Positions 54,301-64,000 of a stretch of 64,000 nucleotides of DNA are shown piece by piece (within the stretch, counting starts at the first letter, position 1; each line of letters opens with the position of its first letter). Both the position numbers and the translations under genes were made by a program. Source of the stretch: Sinohyriopsis cumingii. Taxonomy: Eukaryota; Mollusca; Bivalvia; Unionida; Unionidae. The stretch lies in NCBI GenBank assembly GCA_028554795.2, contig JAPYKE020000035.1, positions 1-64,000 on the forward strand, in the 5' to 3' direction. The notes under the pieces were generated by a model. The model saw nothing but the letters and a program-made list of their open reading frames with translations. It was not told the DNA's origin and ran no database searches.

Positions 54301-55071
54301 TGTCATAATTTAAACATTTTAAAATATTTTTCATTACATTTTCACTTATACTACACTAAAACGTAGCACAAATTTACACTGGGTAAGTTTCAACATATAA
54401 TAGTTTTGTTTTATATGATGTGCTATGGTGCAGTTAATTCTGGTCTGACCGTAGGTCAATTGATATTTGAACTAAAATTACACACTTAATAGGCTGGATC
54501 GAGTGGCACGCACCCTTGCTATTAATGGTACCAAATGATGTTTAAATTAATAATGGACGCTAGCCTCTGCGTTTGAAAAATGGCATGAGAATACTTTTAG
54601 GTTTATGGCAGGGTCATTATATTGGTATTCAGTTGCTTTTGGTCGCAGTGAACTATTTCTGCTGCGCTGACTGCTAACATTTAAAAAGTATGCATAGGCA
54701 GAATAGATAAGACAGCAATCCATACGAGTTTCATTATTCCAAAGCATTATACATTATCTTGTGACCGGAAAAGTAGTTAAATTGCTAAAATATGTCGCCT
54801 CACTGTATACAATTTTGTTGAACTGCATCATTTTGGTATCATTTCTGTGAAGTTCATGGATCTGAGTTTCTAGTTACACTTAACACTAACTCGTGTACTC
54901 ATAGTCTGTAGCGTAAATGGGACAGATAGCCCAAGCATGTTTGGCTAAAGTGGAACATATAGAATGAGCCTACTCCATAATATCTACAATGATTAATGCT
55001 TATTGGTTTGATTCTGAAAATATTGTGAACGATTTCTTGGACAAAGAACGAGTTCACCAAATTTTTCAGTA
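51400..55071 (+). repeat. Satellite unit 15 (type IIa)
   Basis: The private change noticed is T at 54077 inside the gag remnant. PBS 53119-53136, gag remnant 53249-54211, hairpin 52666-52704. Confidence 0.95.
53249..54211 (+). pseudogene. gag: Decayed gag, unit 15
   Basis: Type II copy with a private T at 54077 in the glycine-rich stretch after the ELKRQ motif (GGATGG instead of GGAGGG). Confidence 0.83.
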
Positions 55072-58000
55072 TCATATCAATAACAGAATAACATTTTATT
55101 ATATAGTCCGAAATTATATTAACTTTAAACTAAACTAATTTTATAGGTCATAAAACAGACTTTTGTTGTAGAAAACCAAATTTCAGCTACAGAATCCAGA
55201 AATAAAATATTTAACAGAAATTGCATTTTTTAGCGTACTGAGATACTTACACTCCGCCGACTAGAAGTCTCGGCATCTAAAATTAACACTGTCTACAACG
55301 GCATTGAGACAGGAGCGTCATGCTCAATCGTGATGATGTTATTACAGATACCGAGAAAATACAAGGACAAAAAAACCAGGACAGTAGCTGGAATCAAGTG
55401 ACTAGTATTTGTTATAAAAGTCCAATGTCCTATTATTTGAAATAAATGAGCACATGCGCCGAGGCTGGTTTTGGGTGAATTGCATGATGGCGGATGCACA
55501 CCATCTTGTTTGGTCATTGTGCACTCAGCTCGCCCTGAGTGGTATTTATTTGAACATTTGTTGTTCCACTAAGGATGCTGCTGTGTGTCTTATGTATTCC
55601 TCCATCTAAAGCTTCTAGTCATATGCCGAGATGGGTGTATGTTTTACGGAAAGTTCCTTTTGTAGCTTTAGTTGATGAGACTTTTTTTCTTTATACTAAC
55701 AGTATTCTTACATACAAGTGGGCGCACTACAGAGAGAATCAAACGACTTCTGCAAGTGTCTGGCTTTGACGGTCCCATTATCCCCTATTTACATCGACCT
55801 CAATACAACAGTATCTGTCAACTAAAGGTTCATAAATGCGCATACATTTTCTAATCACCTAATGACCGCACATAAGGAAACTCTAATAATTTTACACTTG
55901 CATGAGTTTTCTTCCTGCACATTTGTATGATTCCTCAGTAGGTCTTTCTAAGCCGAATATTAGTACTTCACGCCATGCAATGCAAAACATGACCCCAACA
56001 CCCAATACAATGAATTATTCGTAACTTAAATTAGTAAACACTTATACCTAAAATCATCCAAAAAATTCACTATGTTAAGAAATTAGGGAGGGTCCATTTT
56101 ACGAAGCTAATCGATGCTATCAAAAAGGCTCGTGAATACTGTAGACTGATGTCTGTTAACAAAAACTGGTTGATTACTCGGCTTGAGAAATATCGTTCTT
56201 ATATCGACTCCATTAGCAACAAATAGTCACTAAAATCCAGCAAAGTTATAAACGGAGACAGAACTGCAAATAGCGCACATCCTAGGTTGATTACAGTATT
56301 TTGCTTATATGGAAAGTATTTAAAATTAAATGTGGTCGATATTTAAAGTGTTCGATATTACAGCACTTTCAATATCAGAAGACATTGCGTATTTTGAATA
56401 TAACACAAAAGAACTATGATCGAGCATATAATAACTTAAAGGTATTAAATGTATTTAGTTTTCTTGTTTAAATTACTTGCTAAAAATATGAAGGCTACTT
56501 CATTAAAAGCATATCAACTTGAATTACTTGTAGAATGTTCTGACATGCTGTACATAGTTTTCAAATGGTGAGTATATTGCCAAAGTACTGAAGCAAAAAT
56601 CTAATATGGCGTATATATTTGACAAAGGTGAAGTCTTTGTTGCATATCATTTGCTTTAGGTTGAATGCAGTTGAGTGCCAGTCCTCAGACAGATGCAGCG
56701 AGGTATCACTCCAAATACAAGACCTATCCTAAAGAAGCCGAGATCGCGAGACTCGGGGTAGTGTAGCCGAGAGAGCATTCCGCTACAAATTGGCGACAGC
56801 GGTGGGATAGGTCGAGGGAGTAGAAGACAAAATCAAGATGGTTTACTGAGGGTGAAAATTAGGCACAAGGATGCTTACTCCCGAAACGGAGGTGAAGACA
56901 GCAATTCTTTTCGAAGATGAATTAGGCGCTTAACGAAGGAAAGCGAAGATTTGGAGAAACGACTAACTGCGAGGATAGGGACTATTGATAGGAGTGCTGA
57001 GACGACCAGGAAGGAAGGGGTATCGTCGAGAGAAAGAACCACCTTTAGACGACACATTCACTTTAGTGGACATGCGATGTCGGCACCCTCGGATTCACCG
57101 AAGATCAAGAAGATAGCCGTTACCACAGCGACAAGGGATGCTGTATATGTAGCTTTCACAGACAGATCGAAGTCTGAAAGCAAGCGAGCCGTCTCAGAAG
57201 TAAGCGGTGCGGCGACTGATCTTCCGCACAGAACCTTGAAGAGGCTAGTCGTTACACCGATGTCGTACGACGAGACGACACCCTTGATGGATTTTATGAT
57301 TCACTTCGAGATGTGTTCAACCCTAAATTCTTGGACATAGGAAGAAATTGATCTGTATTTAGGGGGTTTTACTTAGAGGTCAAGCACAGCAATTGTTGGC
57401 AGTGCCTAAAAATAAGCCGTAGGCTGGATTAGTTGATGATTTGAAACAGAGATTCGCACCCCCGAACCAGACCGAGTTATACAGAGTTCAGCTAAGGAGT
57501 AGGATTCGCAAGAACGGAGAATCCTTGCCAGAGCTTGCGCAGGCTATACGGCGGCTTGCAACATTAACCTAACAAGAGGTGAGTTTACTTTCAGTCGACA
57601 CGCTCGCGAAAGAACAGTTCATTGATGCCCTAGACGATTCTGACATGGCTTAAAGGTACAACAAGCGAGACCCGTTACGATTAACGATGTGGTACAGATA
57701 GCTGTCGAATTAGAGGCGTTCGCTAGAGCTGAGCTAAAACGACAGGGAGGGAAAAGGTACATCCGTGGTGTGTCGGCACAGGAAGAGGAACAAGGGCCAG
57801 CGATCAGAGAACTGAGAGCAAATGATGGAGCTGACGAGATTGGTTGCTGAACTTAGGACTGAAGTAAGGAGTACCAAGCGATGGAAATTACGTGATTTAC
57901 ACGACGTCCTTTACTGTGATATATCCTCCAAATATCCGACTGCCTCTGAGTATATCATATACAGATGCAAATTGTCATAATTTAAACATTTTAAAATATT

Positions 58001-58743
58001 TTTCATTACATTTTCACTTATACTACACTAAAACGTAGCACAAATTTACACTGGGTAAGTTTCAACATATAATAGTTTTGTTTTATATGATGTGCTATGG
58101 TGCAGTTAATTCTGGTCTGACCGTAGGTCAATTGATATTTGAACTAAAATTACACACTTAATAGGCTGGATCGAGTGGCACGCACCCTTGCTATTAATGG
58201 TACCAAATGATGTTTAAATTAATAATGGACGCTAGCCTCTGCGTTTGAAAAATGTCATGAGAATACTTTTAGGTTTATGGCAGGGTCATTATATTGGTAT
58301 TCAGTTGCTTTTGGTCGCAGTGAACTATTTCTGCTGCGCTGACTGCTAACATTTAAAAAGTATGCATAGGCAGAATAGATAAGACAGCAATCCATACGAG
58401 TTTCATTATTCCAAAGCATTATACATTATCTTGTGACCGGAAAAGTAGTTAAATTGCTAAAATATGTCGCCTCACTGTATACAATTTTGTTGAACTGCAT
58501 CATTTTGGTATCATTTCTGTGAAGTTCATGGATCTGAGTTTCTAGTTACACTTAACACTAACTCGTGTACTCATAGTCTGTAGCGTAAATGGGACAGATA
58601 GCCCAAGCATGTTTGGCTAAAGTGGAACATATAGAATGAGCCTACTCCATAATATCTACAATGATTAATGCTTATTGGTTTGATTCTGAAAATATTGTGA
58701 ACGATTTCTTGGACAAAGAACGAGTTCACCAAATTTTTCAGTA
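55072..58743 (+). repeat. Satellite unit 16 (type IIa)
   Basis: Private changes are G at 55217 and A at 56453. It has T at 58255 (offset 3184), shared with units 4, 10 and 12 and with the IIb copies. PBS 56791-56808, gag remnant 56921-57883, hairpin 56338-56376. Confidence 0.95.
56921..57883 (+). pseudogene. gag: Decayed gag, unit 16
   Basis: Type II copy; no private change was noticed. First stop TAG at 57338. Confidence 0.83.
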
Positions 58744-61700
58744 TCATATCAATAACAGAATAACATTTTATTATATAGTCCGAAATTATATTAACTTTAA
58801 ACTAAACTAATTTTATAGGTCATAAAACAGACTTTTGTTGTAGAAAACCAAATTTCAGCTACAGAATCCAGAAATAAAATATTTAACAAAAATTGCATTT
58901 TTTAGCGTACTGAGATACTTACACTCCGCCGACTAGAAGTCTCGGCATCTAAAATTAACACTGTCTACAACGGCATTGAGACAGGAGCGTCATGCTCAAT
59001 CGTGATGATGTTATTACAGATACCGAGAAAATACAAGGACAAAAAAACCAGGACAGTAGCTGGAATCAAGTGACTAGTATTTGTTATAAAAGTCCAATGT
59101 CCTATTATTTGAAATAAATGAGCACATGCGCCGAGGCTGGTTTTGGGTGAATTGCATGATGGCGGATGCACACCATCTTGTTTGGTCATTGTGCACTCAG
59201 CTCGCCCTGAGTGGTATTTATTTGAACATTTGTTGTTCCACTAAGGATGCTGCTGTGTGTCTTATGTATTCCTCCATCTAAAGCTTCTAGTCATATGCCG
59301 AGATGGGTGTATGTTTTACGGAAAGTTCCTTTTGTAGCTTTAGTTGATGAGACTTTTTTTTCTTTATACTAACAGTATTCTTACATACAAGTGGGCGCAC
59401 TACAGAGAGAATCAAACGACTTCTGCAAGTGTCTGGCTTTGACGGTCCCATTATCCCCTATTTACATCGACCTCAATACAACAGTATCTGTCAACTAAAG
59501 GTTCATAAATGCGCATACATTTTCTAATCACCTAATGACCGCACATAAGGAAACTCTAATAATTTTACACTTGCATGAGTTTTCTTCCTGCACATTTGTA
59601 TGATTCCTCAGTAGGTCTTTCTAAGCCGAATATTAGTACTTCACGCCATGCAATGCAAAACATGACCCCAACACCCAATACAATGAATTATTCGTAACTT
59701 AAATTAGTAAACACTTATACCTAAAATCATCCAAAAAATTCACTATGTTAAGAAATTAGGGAGGGTCCATTTTACGAAGCTAATCGATGCTATCAAAAAG
59801 GCTCGTGAATACTGTAGACTGATGTCTGTTAACAAAAACTGGTTGATTACTCGGCTTGAGAAATATCGTTCTTATATCGACTCCATTAGCAACAAATAGT
59901 CACTAAAATCCAGCAAAGTTATAAACGGAGACAGAACTGCAAATAGCGCACATCCTAGGTTGATTACAGTATTTTGCTTATATGGAAAGTATTTAAAATT
60001 AAATGTGGTCGATATTTAAAGTGTTCGATATTACAGCACTTTCAATATCAGAAGACATTGCGTATTTTGAATATAACACAAAAGAACTATGATCGAGCAT
60101 ATAATAACTTAAAGGTATTAAATGTGTTTAGTTTTCTTGTTTAAATTACTTGCTAAAAATATGAAGGCTACTTCATTAAAAGCATATCAACTTGAATTAC
60201 TTGTAGAATGTTCTGACATGCTGTACATAGTTTTCAAATGGTGAGTATATTGCCAAAGTACTGAAGCAAAAATCTAATATGGCGTATATATTTGACAAAG
60301 GTGAAGTCTTTGTTGCATATCATTTGCTTTAGGTTGAATGCAGTTGAGTGCCAGTCCTCAGACAGATGCAGCGAGGTATCACTCCAAATACAAGACCTAT
60401 CCTAAAGAAGCCGAGATCGCGAGACTCGGGGTAGTGTAGCCGAGAGAGCATTCCGCTACAAATTGGCGACAGCGGTGGGATAGGTCGAGGGAGTAGAAGA
60501 CAAAATCAAGATGGTTTACTGAGGGTGAAAATTAGGCACAAGGATGCTTACTCCCGAAACGGAGGTGAAGACAGCAATTCTTTTCGAAGATGAATTAGGC
60601 GCTTAACGAAGGAAAGCGAAGATTTGGAGAAACGACTAACTGCGAGGATAGGGACTATTGATAGGAGTGCTGAGACGACCAGGAAGGAAGGGGTATCGTC
60701 GAGAGAAAGAACCACCTTTAGACGACACATTCACTTTAGTGGACATGCGATGTCGGCACCCTCGGATTCACCGAAGATCAAGAAGATAGCCGTTACCACA
60801 GCGACAAGGGATGCTGTATATGTAGCTTTCACAGACAGATCGAAGTCTGAAAGCAAGCGAGCCGTCTCAGAAGTAAGCGGTGCGGCGACTGATCTTCCGC
60901 ACAGAACCTTGAAGAGGCTAGTCGTTACACCGATGTCGTACGACGAGACGACACCCTTGATGGATTTTATGATTCACTTCGAGATGTGTTCAACCCTAAA
61001 TTCTTGGACATAGGAAGAAATTGATCTGTATTTAGGGGGTTTTACTTAGAGGTCAAGCACAGCAATTGTTGGCAGTGCCTAAAAATAAGCCGTAGGCTGG
61101 ATTAGTTGATGATTTGAAACAGAGATTCGCACCCCCGAACCAGACCGAGTTATACAGAGTTCAGCTAAGGAGTAGGATTCGCAAGAACGGAGAATCCTTG
61201 CCAGAGCTTGCGCAGGCTATACGGCGGCTTGCAACATTAACCTAACAAGAGGTGAGTTTACTTTCAGTCGACACGCTCGCGAAAGAACAGTTCATTGATG
61301 CCCTAGACGATTCTGACATGGCTTAAAGGTACAACAAGCGAGACCCGTTACGATTAACGATGTGGTACAGATAGCTGTCGAATTAGAGGCGTTCGCTAGA
61401 GCTGAGCTAAAACGACAGGGAGGGAAAAGGTACATCCGTGGTGTGTCGGCACAGGAAGAGGAACAAGGGCCAGCGATCAGAGAACTGAGAGCAAATGATG
61501 GAGCTGACGAGATTGGTTGCTGAACTTAGGACTGAAGTAAGGAGTACCAAGCGATGGAAATTACGTGATTTACACGACGTCCTTTACTGTGATATATCCT
61601 CCAAATATCCGACTGCCTCTGAGTATATCATATACAGATGCAAATTGTCATAATTTAAACATTTTAAAATATTTTTCATTACATTTTCACTTATACTACA

Positions 61701-62416
61701 CTAAAACGTAGCACAAATTTACACTGGGTAAGTTTCAACATATAATAGTTTTGTTTTATATGATGTGCTATGGTGCAGTTAATTCTGGTCTGACCGTAGG
61801 TCAATTGATATTTGAACTAAAATTACACACTTAATAGGCTGGATCGAGTGGCACGCACCCTTGCTATTAATGGTACCAAATGATGTTTAAATTAATAATG
61901 GACGCTAGCCTCTGCGTTTGAAAAATGGCATGAGAATACTTTTAGGTTTATGGCAGGGTCATTATATTGGTATTCAGTTGCTTTTGGTCGCAGTGAACTA
62001 TTTCTGCTGCGCTGACTGCTAACATTTAAAAAGTATGCATAGGCAGAATAGATAAGACAGCAATCCATACGAGTTTCATTATTCCAAAGCATTATACATT
62101 ATCTTGTGACCGGAAAAGTAGTTAAATTGCTAAAATATGTCGCCTCACTGTATACAATTTTGTTGAACTGCATCATTTTGGTATCATTTCTGTGAAGTTC
62201 ATGGATCTGAGTTTCTAGTTACACTTAACACTAACTCGTGTACTCATAGTCTGTAGCGTAAATGGGACAGATAGCCCAAGCATGTTTGGCTAAAGTGGAA
62301 CATATAGAATGAGCCTACTCCATAATATCTACAATGATTAATGCTTATTGGTTTGATTCTGAAAATATTGTGAACGATTTCTTGGACAAAGAACGAGTTC
62401 ACCAAATTTTTCAGTA
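58744..62416 (+). repeat. Satellite unit 17 (type IIa, +1 T, 3,673 bp)
   Basis: The T-run at 59354-59361 has eight T instead of seven. The extra base shifts the short sense reading frame present at this place in the other copies. PBS 60464-60481, gag remnant 60594-61556, hairpin 60011-60049. Confidence 0.95.
60594..61556 (+). pseudogene. gag: Decayed gag, unit 17
   Basis: Type II copy; no private change was noticed. First stop TAG at 61011. This is the last gag copy in the window, because unit 18 is cut before it. Confidence 0.83.
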
Positions 62417-64000
62417 TCATATCAATAACAGAATAACATTTTATTATATAGTCCGAAATTATATTAACTTTAAACTAAACTAATTTTATAGGTCATAAAA
62501 CAGACTTTTGTTGTAGAAAACCAAATTTCAGCTACAGAATCCAGAAATAAAATATTTAACAAAAATTGCATTTTTTAGCGTACTGAGATACTTACACTCC
62601 GCCGACTAGAAGTCTCGGCATCTAAAATTAACACTGTCTACAACGGCATTGAGACAGGAGCGTCATGCTCAATCGTGATGATGTTATTACAGATACCGAG
62701 AAAATACAAGGACAAAAAAACCAGGACAGTAGCTGGAATCAAGTGACTAGTATTTGTTATAAAAGTCCAATGTCCTATTATTTGAAATAAATGAGCACAT
62801 GCGCCGAGGCTGGTTTTGGGTGAATTGCATGATGGCGGATGCACACCATCTTGTTTGGTCATTGTGCACTCAGCTCGCCCTGAGTGGTATTTATTTGAAC
62901 ATTTGTTGTTCCACTAAGGATGCTGCTGTGTGTCTTATGTATTCCTCCATCTAAAGCTTCTAGTCATATGCCGAGATGGGTGTATGTTTTACGGAAAGTT
63001 CCTTTTGTAGCTTTAGTTGATGAGACTTTTTTTCTTTATACTAACAGTATTCTTACATACAAGTGGGCGCACTACAGAGAGAATCAAACGACTTCTGCAA
63101 GTGTCTGGCTTTGACGGTCCCATTATCCCCTATTTACATCGACCTCAATACAACAGTATCTGTCAACTAAAGGTTCATAAATGCGCATACATTTTCTAAT
63201 CACCTAATGACCGCACATAAGGAAACTCTAATAATTTTACACTTGCATGAGTTTTCTTCCTGCACATTTGTATGATTCCTCAGTAGGTCTTTCTAAGCCG
63301 AATATTAGTACTTCACGCCATGCAATGCAAAACATGACCCCAACACCCAATACAATGAATTATTCGTAACTTAAATTAGTAAACACTTATACCTAAAATC
63401 ATCCAAAAAATTCACTATGTTAAGAAATTAGGGAGGGTCCATTTTACGAAGCTAATCGATGCTATCAAAAAGGCTCGTGAATACTGTAGACTGATGTCTG
63501 TTAACAAAAACTGGTTGATTACTCGGCTTGAGAAATATCGTTCTTATATCGACTCCATTAGCAACAAATAGTCACTAAAATCCAGCAAAGTTATAAACGG
63601 AGACAGAACTGCAAATAGCGCACATCCTAGGTTGATTACAGTATTTTGCTTATATGGAAAGTATTTAAAATTAAATGTGGTCGATATTTAAAGTGTTCGA
63701 TATTACAGCACTTTCAATATCAGAAGACATTGCGTATTTTGAATATAACACAAAAGAACTATGATCGAGCATATAATAACTTAAAGGTATTAAATGTGTT
63801 TAGTTTTCTTGTTTAAATTACTTGCTAAAAATATGAAGGCTACTTCATTAAAAGCATATCAACTTGAATTACTTGTAGAATGTTCTGACATGCTGTACAT
63901 AGTTTTCAAATGGTGAGTATATTGCCAAAGTACTGAAGCAAAAATCTAATATGGCGTATATATTTGACAAAGGTGAAGTCTTTGTTGCATATCATTTGCT
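62417..64000 (+). repeat. Satellite unit 18 (type IIa, cut by window end)
   Basis: Only the first 1,584 bp are present, ending just before the LTR-derived segment would begin. The hairpin is at 63683-63721. No private change was noticed. The array clearly continues beyond the window. Confidence 0.95.

Larger units (their letters stand above)
1..64000. repeat. Macrosatellite array, 3,672-bp unit, ~17.4 direct copies
   Basis: The whole window is a head-to-tail array of one 3,672-bp unit with no spacer or foreign insertion. A fixed landmark in the gag remnant recurs at 1880, 5552, 9224, 12896, 16568, 20240, 23912, 27584, 31247, 34919, 38591, 42263, 45935, 49607, 53279, 56951 and 60624. The interval is 3,672 bp fifteen... 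times in all but two cases: 3,663 bp after the unit 8 deletion and 3,673 bp after the unit 17 insertion. Most copies differ from neighbours by only a few substitutions. All copies share one orientation, as expected for unequal crossing-over or rolling-circle amplification (inference). The array enters and leaves the window, so its full length is unknown. Each unit joins a GC-richer retrotransposon fragment to ~2.4 kb of AT-rich noncoding DNA. Confidence 0.98.

Noticed and set aside
1-64000. CRISPR array or bacterial mobile island
   Set aside because: Repeats are 3.67 kb without short spacers, there are no cas-like or bacterial genes, and the retrotransposon remnant is eukaryotic.
1-64000. Tandem rDNA, 5S, histone, snRNA or spliced-leader gene cluster
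   Set aside because: I looked for recognisable 5S, U1, U2, U5, U6 and histone sequences by eye and found none. GATACTTACACTCC only faintly resembles the U1 5' end.

Overview
The window is one uninterrupted head-to-tail tandem array: about 17.4 copies of a 3,672-bp unit, all on the same strand, with no unique sequence between copies. Unit starts, set by the shared motif TATCATATCAATAACAG, are 1 (divergent copy), 3673, 7345, 11017, 14689, 18361, 22033, 25705, 29368, 33040, 36712, 40384, 44056, 47728, 51400, 55072, 58744 and 62417 (cut by the window end). Spacing is exactly 3,672 bp except for a 9-bp deletion in unit 8, one extra T in unit 17 and three 1-bp indels in the first ~410 bp of unit 1. 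This is a macrosatellite (megasatellite) of a eukaryotic genome. There is no intact protein gene, rRNA, tRNA, CRISPR array or bacterial-type operon.

Each unit has two compositional parts. Unit positions ~1590-2812 are richer in GC and CpG. They carry a broken piece of an LTR retrotransposon of the Ty3/Gypsy (Metaviridae) type: the 3' end of a 5' LTR ending in TACA, a primer-binding site fitting the 3' end of a tRNA-Ser, an untranslated leader, and a gag gene broken by several stops and frameshifts. The breaks are the same in every copy, so gag was dead before the unit was amplified. No zinc knuckle, protease, reverse transcriptase, integrase, polypurine tract or 3' LTR was seen. The other ~2.4 kb (~2813 to ~1589 of the next unit) is AT-rich. 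It holds only short unconvincing reading frames, a 13-bp-arm hairpin (1267-1305 in unit 1) and a small palindrome.

The copies fall into families. Type I is unit 1, units 5-6 and the left half of unit 4. Type IIb is units 2, 3 and 7, in which I saw no mutual differences. Type IIa is units 8-18. Unit 4 is a recombinant with type I left and type II right. Units 1-7 are mixed, whereas units 8-18 differ mostly by one or two private changes each, as expected for recent homogenisation. Units 10-11 and 12-13 look like a duplicated dimer.

The host is probably an invertebrate animal. The gag resembles animal Ty3/Gypsy gag, and CpG-rich stretches in the dead element have not decayed as expected in a heavily methylated vertebrate genome. 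The species cannot be told from the sequence. The most noteworthy content is the macrosatellite itself, its captured retrotransposon head, and the record of unequal exchange and conversion among its copies.
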